A stretch of 64,000 nt of DNA from Bryobacterales bacterium (GCA_003142185.1 PLOR01000093.1:1-64000), one strand, 5' to 3'; counted from the first letter of the stretch, positions 8,469 to 17,449 are shown. Translations and numbers: made by a program. Notes: generated from the sequence alone by a model not told the origin.

Positions 8469-9047
8469 TTATTTCCGATTCGGCCTGAGCAGATCGATAC
8501 GGGTTCCGCTCGCCGAGCGCTCGATGAGATGGGCCAGCCGGCGCGCGCGCGTGTCTTCTTGCTTCGCGCTCATCACCCAGAAGGTCGCGGTTTTCCGGTA
8601 GCCGGGGGGTTGCGCATCGAAAAATGACGACGCCTTCCGGTTGGCGCGCAAGGCCGCATCGAGCGCCGGATCGAGCTGCGCCTGCTCGCGCTCGTACGAA
8701 TACTGCCGCGACTTCCGCTCATCGCGCTCGGCGTACACGCGGAGCCCCGGCGGCTTCATCAGCCCTCGGGCGGTAAGCTCCCCAACACGTTGGATGTTCA
8801 CCGCGCTCCAGATGCTGCCCGGTTTCCGCGGCGTGAACCGGATCGTATACGATTCCGCGTCGATTCGTTTGCGGACACCGTCGATCCAGCCGAATGAGAG
8901 CGCTTCGTCCAGAGCCTCCGGATAGGTGATGCCGCCGCGGCCCGACTCTTTCCTGTAGAACCCCATCAGCAGTTCGCGCGCGTCAGCGTGGTGCCGGGCG
9001 AGCCAGTCGCGAAAGTCCGCCGCCGATTTGAAGAACGCCGGTTTCAT
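8469..9047 (-). CDS. YdeI/OmdA-family protein
   Basis: A 192-residue protein of the YdeI/OmpD-associated family. The N-terminal FKSAADFRDWL...ELLMGFYRK and the motif YPEALDEALSFGWIDG (about 43-58) are diagnostic, followed by RFTPRKPGSIWS and a C-terminal OmdA segment (PPGYRK...). Family members are linked to peptide or bacteriocin tolerance in some bacteria, but the biochemical role is unknown. ATG 9047 is used because the longer frame to 9098 adds a low-quality leader. It is a single gene, convergent with DUF58. Confidence 0.8.
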   Translation of the reverse strand: MKPAFFKSAADFRDWLARHHADARELLMGFYRKESGRGGITYPEALDEALSFGWIDGVRKRIDAESYTIRFTPRKPGSIWSAVNIQRVGELTARGLMKPPGLRVYAERDERKSRQYSYEREQAQLDPALDAALRANRKASSFFDAQPPGYRKTATFWVMSAKQEDTRARRLAHLIERSASGTRIDLLRPNRK

Positions 9048-9117
9048 GCTAGCCTGACGTGCCGCACCCTGGCATCGAGAAGAGTCTCGACGCGCCACAA
9101 AAAAGCCGCGTGCGCCG

Positions 9118-10095
9118 CTACGTGTGCTGCCGCGCGAAATCCCAGGCGTGCTTCACGATGGTCTTCAACTCGCTCGAGCGCGGCTGCCAGCCCAGTTTGG
9201 ATTGCAGCTTGTCGGAGCTTGCCACCAGGCTCGCCGGATCGCCCTCGCGCCGCGTTCCCGTTACATACGGCACCTTTTGCCCGGTGACTTCTTCCACCGC
9301 GCGAATCACTTCCACAACAGAGTGCCCGGAGCCGGTCCCCACATTGAACTGGTCGCTCGAGCCTCCGGCCAGCAGGTATTCGAGCGCCAGGATATGCGCT
9401 TCGGCCAGATCCTCCACGTGGATGTAATCGCGGATGCAGGTTCCGTCGGGCGTGTCGTAGTCTTCGCCAAAGATCGTCACCGGCTTGCCGGAGAGCACGG
9501 CGCGCAGGACGAGCGGGATGAGGTGCGTTTCCGGCTCGTGCTGTTCGCCTAGCGCGCCATCGGGCGCACTCCCGGCGGCGTTGAAGTAGCGCAGGCACAC
9601 GCTGGTCAGATGGTGGATGCGATCGAACCAGCCGAGCAGCGTTTCCACCATCACCTTCGATTCGCCATACGGACTCATCGGTTGAATGGGGAAGGTTTCG
9701 AGAATCGGAACCGCGTGCGGATTGCCGTACACGGCGGCGGTGGAGGAGAACACGAGGTGCTTCACGCCGGCTGCGTGCATGGCGGATAGAAGCGATAGCG
9801 AACCCGTTACGTTGTTGACGAAGTACCGCTCCGGCTCCGCCATCGATTCGCCCACCGCGATGAAGGCCGCAAAATGAACCACCGCCTCGGTCTTCAATTG
9901 CCGCATCAACCCGGTGAGCGCGCTGGTCGAGGCCACATCCATTTCGTGCAGAAGCCCGGCTGGAACGTTTTGGCGGTACCCTTTGGAAAGGTTGTCCACC
10001 ACCGCAACGTCGTAGCCGCGTTCCAGCAGCAGACGAACCGTGTGCGAGCCAATATAACCCGCGCCGCCGGTCACGAGAATTCTTCGAGTGGACAC
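9118..10095 (-). CDS. galE: UDP-glucose 4-epimerase
   Basis: A 325-residue extended short-chain dehydrogenase. The NAD-binding motif GGAGYIGSH (10-18) and the catalytic pair Tyr143/Lys147 in SPYGESK are present, with the SST segment (117-119) supplying the catalytic hydroxyl residue. C-terminal segments NVGTG.GHSV and VTG(T)RREGDPASL match GalE closely. It interconverts UDP-glucose and UDP-galactose in the cytoplasm, feeding surface polysaccharide or galactose use. It is followed by the YdeI-like gene after 70 bases and preceded by a family A repeat. Confidence 0.93.
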   Translation of the reverse strand: MSTRRILVTGGAGYIGSHTVRLLLERGYDVAVVDNLSKGYRQNVPAGLLHEMDVASTSALTGLMRQLKTEAVVHFAAFIAVGESMAEPERYFVNNVTGSLSLLSAMHAAGVKHLVFSSTAAVYGNPHAVPILETFPIQPMSPYGESKVMVETLLGWFDRIHHLTSVCLRYFNAAGSAPDGALGEQHEPETHLIPLVLRAVLSGKPVTIFGEDYDTPDGTCIRDYIHVEDLAEAHILALEYLLAGGSSDQFNVGTGSGHSVVEVIRAVEEVTGQKVPYVTGTRREGDPASLVASSDKLQSKLGWQPRSSELKTIVKHAWDFARQHT

Positions 10096-10110
10096 GTGTT
10101 TAGAGTACCG

Positions 10111-10183
10111 GGTAGGGCATGCTTCAGCTTGCCCTGCAAATCAAGAAAAAACAGTAAACGGGCAAGCTAAAGCATGCCCCACC
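10111..10183. repeat. palindromic intergenic repeat, family A (complete copy)
   Basis: Arms GGTAGGGCATGCTTCAGCTTG and CAAGCTAAAGCATGCCCCACC face each other across about 24 bases. Single arms recur at 17911-17934 and 57982-58007. The perfect core is GGGCATGCTT.AGCTTGCCC. Confidence 0.75.
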
Positions 10184-10193
10184 AAGGAACGCG

Positions 10194-11144
10194 TCAGCGC
10201 ATGCGGTCGGCTTCGGCCTTCATGGCCTGGGCGTTGTGCCATGCCTCCTGCGCCATCGAGCCTTGAATGCCGGCGCACTGCTCGCTGAACTTGGCGCCTT
10301 CGAGAATTCTCGCCTTGTTCATGGTCATCTTGCCATATTGGTAGTTGGCGATACCGAGGTTGAGCAGCGCGGCCGCATACGTCGTTGAACTGCCCTTCGC
10401 GTAAGGCAGCGCGGCGCGCAGGTTCTTGTCGGCGTCCACCCAGCGCGAAGTGGCGGCATAGGACATGCCGGCCATGTAGTATGAGGGGCCGAGTGTCGCG
10501 TCGCGCTCGCGGTTCCATTCGGCTTCGCTCATCCCTTCCGGCGGCTTGGGATGCGAGTTCCACAGCGCGATGATGCGGATGGAATAGGCTATAGTGCGAT
10601 CGTTCTGTCCATGCGAAGCCGCGTTGCGGGCAAGGGGGTCCAGCAGGTATGGATTCCCGGGGAAGTTCGCCAGGGCCTTATCGGCGATCTCCGGAATCTT
10701 CGCGGCGGAGCCGGCCTTGGCGAGAGCTGCCAGGTACGGCCCATAGCCCAGGTCCAGATATTTGCTCTTGGGGTTCTGCTTCTCCAGCGTGGCAATCAGG
10801 TCCACCATTACGGGCGCGTCGGATTGCGCCGCGGTAGCGTAAAGCGCGTATTCGGCGTACGTGTCAATGGCGCGCAAGTCATCGAGGCGCTTCTTCAGTG
10901 CGTCCGGGTCGGTCTCCTCCGGCTTCGCGATCTCCTGGCGCGCCATGGCGCTGGTTTCAGCGGCCAGTTTCTTGATCGTTTCGACATCCTCTTTGTACGC
11001 CGCGTCCTGCTTGGCTGCCGCGTCCTTCGAACCCTTGGCTACCGCGTCCCGCAAGCCCTGGTAGTTTGTGTCCAAATCCTGAGCCGCTGCAACGGCGGCT
11101 CCGGCAGTCAGCAAAACCGCCATCAATAGACCGCATCGGTTCAT
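10194..11144 (-). CDS. secreted TPR-like protein of unknown function
   Basis: A 316-residue exported protein: signal peptide 1-21 (cleavage near AAAQ), a charged helical region (25-95), then helical hairpins resembling tetratricopeptide repeats (about 95-310; SYYMAGMSYAATSRWVDADKNLRAALPY is the clearest). TPR arrays bind other proteins; no enzyme motif is present. The ATG at 11144 is followed directly by a good signal sequence. It lies downstream of a remnant nucleotidyltransferase frame and is otherwise isolated. Confidence 0.75.
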   Translation of the reverse strand: MNRCGLLMAVLLTAGAAVAAAQDLDTNYQGLRDAVAKGSKDAAAKQDAAYKEDVETIKKLAAETSAMARQEIAKPEETDPDALKKRLDDLRAIDTYAEYALYATAAQSDAPVMVDLIATLEKQNPKSKYLDLGYGPYLAALAKAGSAAKIPEIADKALANFPGNPYLLDPLARNAASHGQNDRTIAYSIRIIALWNSHPKPPEGMSEAEWNRERDATLGPSYYMAGMSYAATSRWVDADKNLRAALPYAKGSSTTYAAALLNLGIANYQYGKMTMNKARILEGAKFSEQCAGIQGSMAQEAWHNAQAMKAEADRMR

Positions 11145-11280
11145 GGCAATTGTCCTCCCAATAATCCGGCTGTGAATCAGTTGGATTATAACCCCAGGCG
11201 CGGTTGATGGGAAGGGAACCGGATCTCAAAATCGGAAGCAGTCTGCCCGGAATTGGCGCTGGCGGTTGGCGCTTTCGCCG

Positions 11281-11343
11281 GTACTCAACTCCGTCCGAGT
11301 TCAACAACTCGAGAAACTCGCGCCAGTCTTTGTTCAGCGGCAT
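11281..11343 (-). pseudogene. 5' remnant of a nucleotidyltransferase-like (DUF6036-type) gene
   Basis: Translation from 11343 gives MPLNKDWREFLELLNSDGVE, which matches the opening of a nucleotidyltransferase family usually encoded just behind, and overlapping, a small protein like the one at 11285-11479. After about 21 codons the similarity stops: the expected hydrophobic VVGG strand and the GS/DxD nucleotidyltransferase motif are absent and the frame runs into unrelated sequence. The overlap of 59 bases with the small gene is as in intact pairs. Recognition of the family is from memory of its N-terminus. Confidence 0.55.
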
Positions 11344-11479
11344 CGGGGTGACGGCGGTCGCGGAGTTCGATCAGGATATTCAGGCGCTCCTCGGAGGACA
11401 TCGCCGCGTCATCGCGCGCGTCGGCCACATCGGCGTCCTCGAAGCTGGCGAATACCCTCACCCTTTTCTCCACGCTCAT
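11285..11479 (-). CDS. small acidic protein, partner of a lost nucleotidyltransferase
   Basis: A 64-residue protein: RVRVFASFEDAD...MSSEERLNILIELRDR, then a short basic tail ending VSRVVELGRS. This pattern is seen in small proteins encoded ahead of, and overlapping, nucleotidyltransferase-like genes in several soil bacteria, a layout suggestive of an antitoxin-like partner. Here the partner is truncated. A perfect -10 box lies immediately upstream of the ATG, so the transcript may be nearly leaderless. The function is not established. Confidence 0.6.
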   Translation of the reverse strand: MSVEKRVRVFASFEDADVADARDDAAMSSEERLNILIELRDRRHPDAAEQRLARVSRVVELGRS

Positions 11480-11482
11480 AAT

Positions 11483-11488
11483 TATAGC
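11483..11488 (-). promoter_or_regulatory. -10 box TATAAT before the small gene
   Basis: A perfect TATAAT ends three bases before ATG 11479. A transcript starting 6-8 bases downstream would begin at about the third codon, a GTG at 11473, so a leaderless GTG start is possible. No clear -35 box was seen. Confidence 0.35.
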
Positions 11489-11527
11489 CGGTTGGGCGCG
11501 CCTGCCCGAGGCCGCAGGATCTCAGTG

Positions 11528-12655
11528 TCACTTGGCCTTTGCCGGCGCCAGTTTCAGGATCATGCCCATGTCCGTCGCGATCCACATATTGTCTTCATCC
11601 ACCGCCGCCAGGATCGTGCGATGGGCTTCGGCACGGTAATCCACGTCCATCGCTTTCCACTGGATGTAATCCGTGCTGGCCATCACGCGCACTTTGCCCG
11701 GGACCACATCGCGCAGTTTCCCCTGCACGCCGGTACCGGCCAGGTAGGCCGTGCCATTCGGAGCCAGCCAGACGTCGCTGACGGCAAAGTCCGGCGTCTT
11801 GTAGATGCTGACGTTCCTGCCGGTATGCCAGTTGAGGCGGTAGACCTCACTCGGGTAGTAGAAGCCTTGCGAGTATACGGTCAGGCCCAGGCCGCGTCCG
11901 TCCGGCAGGAGACGCACTCGTTCCACCTCGCCGAACAGCGAGGCCGAACGGGAAGTCCAGGTCTTGCCACCGTCGTGCGTCGACAGGGTGTAATTCAGGT
12001 GGGGCAGGTCGGAGTGCAGCAGCGCCGACGCGGGGTCCATCCAATCGGGCGCCTCGTTGCCCCAGCGGCGCTGCGGTATGTTCCAACCGGTGATCAGCGC
12101 GGCATCCGGATTGGCGAAAGCAATCCACGTGTACGCGCTGTAAAGCGGGTCGCCCGGTGGCCCGGCCGCCGCCACCACCGGCTTCCAGTGTTGCGCCCCG
12201 TCGTGCGTTTCCAGCATCGACTTCCGCGCGCCCACGGCCCACCCGTTTTTTTCGTCGAGAAACGAGACGCGGAGGATTTCCGCCGGCGGCTTGGGCAGCT
12301 TGACCCAATTCTTGCCGGTTTCCGTGGTTCGCCAAAGACCTTTGGTGGTCACCAGCCAGCCCAGGTTCTCATTGAGAAAGAACAAGGAAACCGGCATCTC
12401 TGGCAGCGGCAGCCGCTGCCAGTGCTCGCCGGAATCCGAGGTTACCAGCGAGACCGGCTCCTCGCGCTTTCCATCGGTGATAAAGCCCACCGCCACGCCG
12501 CGCTGCGCCGAAGGGAAAGCGAGGTCCAGGAAGACCAGCCCGGACTTGCCCTCATCGTAGAAGTACTTCGTTTCCCAGCGTTGCGCCGCCAGCGGAGCTA
12601 CCAGCGCCGCGGACGCCGCCACCGCGCTGGCCCATCGAGTCAGGCCGAAGCTCAC
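11528..12655 (-). CDS. secreted Ycf48/BNR-repeat beta-propeller protein
   Basis: A 375-residue exported protein with a signal peptide (1-24) and a seven-bladed-propeller pattern. Asp-box/BNR motifs of form S/T-x-D/E-x-G-x-x-W recur: TSDSGEHW, TTETGKNW, THDGAQHW and THDGGKTW. This is the Ycf48/HCF136-like or sialidase-repeat fold; catalytic sialidase residues are not evident. Such proteins are common as extracellular scaffolds of unknown role in Acidobacteriota. The GAF gene ends 4 bases upstream of its start, so the two are co-transcribed. Confidence 0.75.
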   Translation of the reverse strand: MSFGLTRWASAVAASAALVAPLAAQRWETKYFYDEGKSGLVFLDLAFPSAQRGVAVGFITDGKREEPVSLVTSDSGEHWQRLPLPEMPVSLFFLNENLGWLVTTKGLWRTTETGKNWVKLPKPPAEILRVSFLDEKNGWAVGARKSMLETHDGAQHWKPVVAAAGPPGDPLYSAYTWIAFANPDAALITGWNIPQRRWGNEAPDWMDPASALLHSDLPHLNYTLSTHDGGKTWTSRSASLFGEVERVRLLPDGRGLGLTVYSQGFYYPSEVYRLNWHTGRNVSIYKTPDFAVSDVWLAPNGTAYLAGTGVQGKLRDVVPGKVRVMASTDYIQWKAMDVDYRAEAHRTILAAVDEDNMWIATDMGMILKLAPAKAK

Positions 12656-12659
12656 GATC

Positions 12660-13256
12660 CTATTGTTTCATCGAAACCGGGCCCGAGGAAAGTACCAGGT
12701 CCACATGGTTCGCCGAATCCACCGCGTCCGGCGACATGCGCGCCAGCACCAACACGCATCCGATCTGTTCGCCGACGGTGGTTAGCACTTCCATTTCGCT
12801 CCCTGTGTGCTGGTGCGGCATGCGGTGTTGCACGTTGATGACCCCAACCACGCGATTGCGCGCGATCACCGGAGACGAAAGAAACGCCTCATAGGTGTCC
12901 TCGGGCAGTTCCCCGAATGTCTTGAAGCGCGGGTCCTTGTAGGCCTCACGCGAGATCGCCACCAGGCGGCGCTCGCTGGCCACCCAGCCGGTCAGGCCTT
13001 CCTTGCGCCGCAGCCGCACTTTGCCAATGGTGGAAGGGTGCGGCGTGTTGGAGGCGCACAACACCAGGTCCTCGCCATCCGCCAGGTACACCAGGCAGGA
13101 ATCGCACTGCGTGTACTCCACTACGAGCGAGACCACCCCTTGCAGAACCTCCTGCAAGCTCATTTCCCGCACCATGAACCGGCTGATCTTCTGGAACAGG
13201 CGCAGTTGCTGTTCCGTGCGCTCCAGGCGCACCTCGAGATCTTTGGGTTTGGGCAC
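12660..13256 (-). CDS. GAF-domain protein
   Basis: A 198-residue cytoplasmic protein. An N-terminal coiled coil (LEVRLERTEQQLRLFQKIS) precedes a GAF domain (about 30-170) with the typical RRKEGLTGWVASERR and SPVIARNRVVGVINVQH strands. GAF domains bind small ligands such as cyclic nucleotides or sense redox state. There is no output domain, so it would act through a partner. It lies immediately upstream of the Ycf48-like gene and about 100 bases from the PilZ gene, all on the same strand. Confidence 0.85.
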   Translation of the reverse strand: MPKPKDLEVRLERTEQQLRLFQKISRFMVREMSLQEVLQGVVSLVVEYTQCDSCLVYLADGEDLVLCASNTPHPSTIGKVRLRRKEGLTGWVASERRLVAISREAYKDPRFKTFGELPEDTYEAFLSSPVIARNRVVGVINVQHRMPHQHTGSEMEVLTTVGEQIGCVLVLARMSPDAVDSANHVDLVLSSGPVSMKQ

Positions 13257-13359
13257 GACGCTTCTATTATAGCCCTGGCTTCCGGCGCAACCGGTCCCTC
13301 ACGGCCGCGGCTCCGACGGGAGCAGTTGCCGGGATTGGACTGGTTATTCCCGACGAAGA

Positions 13360-13725
13360 TCAAGCCGTTGAGGCGACCGCCGCAATTGCCTCCGGCGCGA
13401 TCTTCCCGCGCGTCTTGAATTCGTAGCGTTCAATGCGAACCGCAGCCTGTCCGGGCTGCGAACGAATCACGCGGCCGACCGCAACGAACTTCAACGGGCA
13501 GTTTCCATTGAGTTGCGCGGGCCAATCCACGGACAGTTCCACCGAGCGGCCCACCGGCAGCAGATCTTCGGTGGTGAAGAGGATTCCGCCGCTGCCCATG
13601 TTCAGGGTGCTGCCAGAGCCGCTGGCGCGATCGCCATGGTAATTCAACAGCCGGTATCGCACGCCTTCGCGCAGAGGAAACCGGCTGGTTCCGCGTCGAT
13701 CCATTTTTTCTCCGAACTCCCTCAT
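13360..13725 (-). CDS. PilZ-domain protein
   Basis: A 121-residue single-domain PilZ protein. The RRGTSRFPLR segment near the N-terminus provides the RxxxR c-di-GMP-binding arginines and LNMGSGGILF is the D/NxSxxG motif, so ligand binding is plausible. The start at ATG 13725 (alternative 13704, MDRRG) keeps both motifs; the longer frame to 13758 overlaps the divergent promoter. It probably acts as a c-di-GMP receptor; the target is unknown. The nearby GAF gene and distant type II secretion genes do not identify it. Confidence 0.85.
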   Translation of the reverse strand: MREFGEKMDRRGTSRFPLREGVRYRLLNYHGDRASGSGSTLNMGSGGILFTTEDLLPVGRSVELSVDWPAQLNGNCPLKFVAVGRVIRSQPGQAAVRIERYEFKTRGKIAPEAIAAVASTA

Positions 13726-13765
13726 TGTCCGATGCTTCCTATTGAAAAGTGCTTGCACTTCAGAA

Positions 13766-13774
13766 TGCTATAAT
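13766..13774 (+). promoter_or_regulatory. extended -10 promoter upstream of larB
   Basis: TGCTATAAT is a perfect extended -10 box. No good -35 lies 17 bases upstream, as is common for extended -10 promoters. The start of transcription would be near 13781, giving a leader of about 150 bases before larB, with no recognised riboswitch. Confidence 0.5.
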
Positions 13775-13931
13775 GCGCGGCCTCTGGCAATAGACAAAAA
13801 GGCCCAAAACAATAGTTTAGACCCGTACCTTAGGAGTAAGGTGTTCGTCGATCCGCGTGCACGTTTCGGCCATCTACTACCTAAGAAGAAACCCTCCAAA
13901 GGCCTGATTTTGTCGTCTGGTATGCTGAGGC

Positions 13932-14678
13932 ATGGACCAAACCCTATTCCGCTCTCTTTTGGAGCAGGTGCGGAGCGGAGAAGTTGCGGTCGACCAGGCC
14001 CTGGAACGGATGCGCCACCTGCCGTTTGAGGACCTGGGATTCGCCAAAGTGGATCATCACCGTGCGTTGCGCCATGGCATGCCGGAAGTCATCCTGGCCA
14101 AGGGAAAGACGCCGGATCAAGTGGTGGCGATTGCACGTGCGCTGCTCGAAAACGCCCCCAATGTGCTGATCACGCGCGCCGACCGGGAATGCGCCGCCGT
14201 GGTCAGCGAGCAGATTCCGGATGCTGATTACTCGGCGGTGGCCGGCACGATTCGTTTCTGGCGCGACCGGTCGATCCGCGGAAAAGGCAAAATCGCGGTG
14301 GTGTGCGCCGGCACCAGCGACCTGCCGGTGGCGGAGGAAGCGCGCATCACGGCCGAAGTGATGGGCAACCAAGTGGAATGCACGCACGATATCGGCGTGG
14401 CGGGCATCCACCGGCTGATGTACCACCGCGAACGCCTCACTTCCGCACGGGTGGTGGTGGTATGCGCCGGCATGGAAGGCGCGCTGCCGAGCGCGATCGG
14501 CGGGATGGTCTCCTGCCCGGTAATCGCGGTGCCCACCAGCATCGGCTATGGCGCCAGCTTTCACGGTTTGGCGGCGCTGCTCGGCATGTTGAACAGTTGC
14601 GCCAGCAATGTGGCCGTGGTCAACATCGACAACGGGTTCGGCGCCGGCTACGTCGCGAGTATGATCAACCGCGAGTGA
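13932..14678 (+). CDS. larB: nickel-pincer cofactor biosynthesis protein LarB
   Basis: A 248-residue protein matching LarB, the carboxylase/hydrolase that converts nicotinic acid adenine dinucleotide to the dicarboxylated mononucleotide, the first step to the nickel-pincer cofactor. The C-terminal PurE-like domain shows [15 protein letters not shown], the [15 protein letters not shown] segment, [14 protein letters not shown] and a final [10 protein letters not shown], all characteristic. The N-terminal helical part (1-60) is normal length. The kinase gene follows 41 bases later on the same strand. larE lies 13 kb away on the other strand and larC is not in the window. Confidence 0.92.
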   Translation: MDQTLFRSLLEQVRSGEVAVDQALERMRHLPFEDLGFAKVDHHRALRHGMPEVILAKGKTPDQVVAIARALLENAPNVLITRADRECAAVVSEQIPDADYSAVAGTIRFWRDRSIRGKGKIAVVCAGTSDLPVAEEARITAEVMGNQVECTHDIGVAGIHRLMYHRERLTSARVVVVCAGMEGALPSAIGGMVSCPVIAVPTSIGYGASFHGLAALLGMLNSCASNVAVVNIDNGFGAGYVASMINRE

Positions 14679-14719
14679 TGAAGTTTCCGCATTAAACGCG
14701 ATATTGTAGATAAACCGCG

Positions 14720-17353
14720 ATGGATGCACCACCCCGATCTCAGACAGAAACGGTGGCAATTGGAGCGGCTGCTCATCCTCCCACGCAGCCGAGCCACCTG
14801 TCCACCTCCGTGCCCGAGGAAGGCCGATTTGTCGCGGGCACGCTGGTGGCCGGGCGATACCGCATTATCTCGCTGCTCGGCCGCGGCGGCATGGGCGAAG
14901 TCTACCGCGCTACGGACCTCACGCTAGCGCAACCGGTGGCTCTCAAGTTTCTTTCCGATTCGGGGCCCGAGTCGCGCCACATGCTGGAGCGGTTCCACAA
15001 CGAAGTCCGCGTCGCCCGGCAGGTTTCCCATCCCAACGTGTGCCGGGTTTACGACGTCGGCGAGGCGGATGGCGTCCCTTACATCTCCATGGAGTATGTG
15101 GATGGGGAGGACCTGGCATCTTTGCTGCAGCGCATCGGCAGGCTGCCGGCCGACAAGGCGCTCGAAATCGCGCGCAAGGTCTGCGCCGGTGTCGCCGCTG
15201 CCCACGATAAGGGCGTGATCCACCGCGATTTGAAGCCCGCCAACATCATGCTCGACAAGCGCGGCAACGTGGTGATCATGGATTTCGGCCTGGCGGCCAT
15301 CGCCGCGCAGTTGTTCGGAGCCGAAGCCCGCAGCGGAACCCCGGCCTACATGTCGCCGGAGCAATTGCGCGGCGAAGAGGTGACCGCCCGCAGCGACATC
15401 TACGCGCTGGGCCTGGTGCTTTACGAAGTATTCACCGGCAAGCGGGCGTACGAAGGCGCCAGCGCGGCTGAGCTGATCCGGCTGCAGGAAAACGCGCAGA
15501 TTACCAGCATGTCGTCGATCGCCGCCGATATCGACCCGGCGGTGGAGAAGGTCATCCGCCGATGTCTCGATCCCGTGACGGCGCGGCGCCCGGTTACCGC
15601 GCTCTCGGTGGCCGCCGCGCTCCCCGGCGGCGATCCGCTGGCCGCTGCGCTGGCCGCCGGCGAGACGCCATCGCCGGAGCTGGTTGCCGCATCCGGCAAT
15701 ACCGAGGGGCTGGCGCTGAAGATCTCCGTGCCGCTGGCGCTTGGTTTGGCCGCTCTCATCATCGCCTTGCCGTTCGTACGAACCAACGTCGAGCTGCACA
15801 GCTTCGTTCCAGCGGATCTCTCCGCGGATACGCTGGCCGACAAGATCCGCGAACAGGCCGTCGAGTTCGGCTATCGAACGGCGCCGGCCGACCGCAAGTA
15901 CGACCTGCATTGGGACTGGGATGCCGTGATGGCTAGCCGCCCGAAAACACCGACCAGGCAGGATATGCGCCGATGGTACGAGGCCGAGCCGCCCTTGCGC
16001 CTCGGCTGCCGCGAGAGCCCGCTGCCACTGATCGCCGAACCGGATGGCGAAGTGACGGAAGAGCGGCCCGCGCCGATCGTTTCAGGCATGATCGAGGCAT
16101 GGGTCAACAGCAAGGGCGAACTGCGAAGGTTTCGCGCGGTGCCCCCGCAGGTGGACGCTTCGGCTGCCGCCCAGGCAATCGACCCGCAGATCATCTCGCG
16201 CGCCACCGGCTTCGATCTTTCAAAATGGCAGGAAGCCGCGCCCAGGTACACGCCGCTCTATGCTTTCGACTGGCTGAAGGCCTGGAAAGGCCGGCATCCG
16301 GCGCTGCCGCTCGATGTCACGGTGCAGGCGTCCGGCTGGCGCGGCCGCGTCACCGAGGTGCAGGTGATCTGGCCGTGGACCACCGCGGAGCGGGCGCCCG
16401 ACTCGCGCCAGAACACTTCCAGCCATCCCACGGTGACGCTCATCGAGAAAGCGACGTCCGGATTGGTGATCCTGTTTTCGGTGTTTCTGGCCGTGCGCAA
16501 TCTCAGAGCGGGGCGCGGCGACCGTCGCGGCGCGGTCCGTTTGGCAACCGCCTTCTTCGTTCTGCAGGCGGTCGCGTGGGTGTTCTGGGCCCACTGGGTC
16601 GCCGACATCGGAATGCTGGAGATATTCGCCACCAATGCCGCGGGCTGGCTCAGTTCCGCGGTTCTCATCTGGTTCCTGTATATCGGCCTCGAACCGGAGG
16701 TGCGGGCGCGCTGGCCGAAATCGATCGTCACCTGGAGCCGCGTTTTGGCCGGCCGTTGGCAGGACCCGCTGGTGGGCGCGGATGTGCTGTGGGGAGCGCT
16801 GGTCGCGCTGGCTATTGTGGCACTCTTCGTCGGGCCGAATTGGTGGTCCGTCGCGCACGGCGGCCCCGGCCCCGCGGCGAATGCGGACGTCGGCTCGAAC
16901 ACGCGGCACTGGATTGCAGGCATCTTGAACAGGACGTACAACGCCACGGAATTTGGCCTGATCGTGGTGTTTGCAATCTTCTGCCTGCGCGTCATTTTGC
17001 GCAAGGACTGGCTGGCTTCCATCGCCGCCGCAATTCTCCTAACGGCCCAGGAAAGCGGAGCTTGGCAGGACCATTCAGTCGTATCGGTCGCGTTGTATCT
17101 ACTGATCTTCACCGCGCTGACATTCGTCATGCTGCGCCTCGGCCTGGTGTCCACCATGGTGGCGATTTTCTTTGCTAACGTTCTGCTGCAGACGCCGGGC
17201 GCGCAAACGCTGTCCAAGCCCTACGAGTGGACCGTGGTGGCATATCCCGCGCTGGCGCTGGTGATCGTAGCCTGGGCATTCTGGCGCACGTCAGGCCATC
17301 ATCTTCTCGCCGTCAAGCCTGAGACATCGTTGTCGCAGGCCGCGACGAACTGA
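14720..17353 (+). CDS. transmembrane Ser/Thr protein kinase with C-terminal multi-pass domain
   Basis: An 877-residue Hanks-type kinase. The kinase domain (about 46-300) has a complete active site: glycine loop GRGGMG (54-59), Lys76, HRD (168-170), N175, DFG (188-190) and SPE (212-214). One membrane helix (336-353) leads to an apparently extracytoplasmic region (355-550, rich in charged and proline residues), then about eight hydrophobic helices (roughly 565-865). Most bacterial kinases of this class end after one helix and a sensor domain; a long polytopic tail is unusual and could be a membrane sensor. Start ATG 14720 follows larB by 41 bases; no strong ribosome site is visible. Confidence 0.9.
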   Translation: MDAPPRSQTETVAIGAAAHPPTQPSHLSTSVPEEGRFVAGTLVAGRYRIISLLGRGGMGEVYRATDLTLAQPVALKFLSDSGPESRHMLERFHNEVRVARQVSHPNVCRVYDVGEADGVPYISMEYVDGEDLASLLQRIGRLPADKALEIARKVCAGVAAAHDKGVIHRDLKPANIMLDKRGNVVIMDFGLAAIAAQLFGAEARSGTPAYMSPEQLRGEEVTARSDIYALGLVLYEVFTGKRAYEGASAAELIRLQENAQITSMSSIAADIDPAVEKVIRRCLDPVTARRPVTALSVAAALPGGDPLAAALAAGETPSPELVAASGNTEGLALKISVPLALGLAALIIALPFVRTNVELHSFVPADLSADTLADKIREQAVEFGYRTAPADRKYDLHWDWDAVMASRPKTPTRQDMRRWYEAEPPLRLGCRESPLPLIAEPDGEVTEERPAPIVSGMIEAWVNSKGELRRFRAVPPQVDASAAAQAIDPQIISRATGFDLSKWQEAAPRYTPLYAFDWLKAWKGRHPALPLDVTVQASGWRGRVTEVQVIWPWTTAERAPDSRQNTSSHPTVTLIEKATSGLVILFSVFLAVRNLRAGRGDRRGAVRLATAFFVLQAVAWVFWAHWVADIGMLEIFATNAAGWLSSAVLIWFLYIGLEPEVRARWPKSIVTWSRVLAGRWQDPLVGADVLWGALVALAIVALFVGPNWWSVAHGGPGPAANADVGSNTRHWIAGILNRTYNATEFGLIVVFAIFCLRVILRKDWLASIAAAILLTAQESGAWQDHSVVSVALYLLIFTALTFVMLRLGLVSTMVAIFFANVLLQTPGAQTLSKPYEWTVVAYPALALVIVAWAFWRTSGHHLLAVKPETSLSQAATN

Positions 17354-17380
17354 ACCGAACGCCATGGGCCGTGAAAAAAA

Positions 17381-17449
17381 TGGCCGCGGATGAACACAGA
17401 TAAGAGCACAGGAGTCTTATCGGTGTTCATCTGTGTTTATCTGTGGCTC
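17381..17449. repeat. inverted repeat element, family E
   Basis: GCGGATGAACACAGATAAG faces CGGTGTTCATCTGTGTTTATC across a short spacer containing GAGTCTTAT. The same element, with the same central GAGTCTTATC, recurs at 51616-51699. Confidence 0.75.

Noticed and set aside
10957-11280. Continuation of the nucleotidyltransferase-like frame as a real protein
   Set aside because: Beyond about 21 codons it crosses the intergenic gap and enters the TPR gene antiphase, with Arg/Pro-rich shadow composition and no family motif.
13742-14029. Small plus-strand gene in the larB leader
   Set aside because: It starts at the promoter -10 region, overlaps larB in another frame, and its second half is a shadow of larB.
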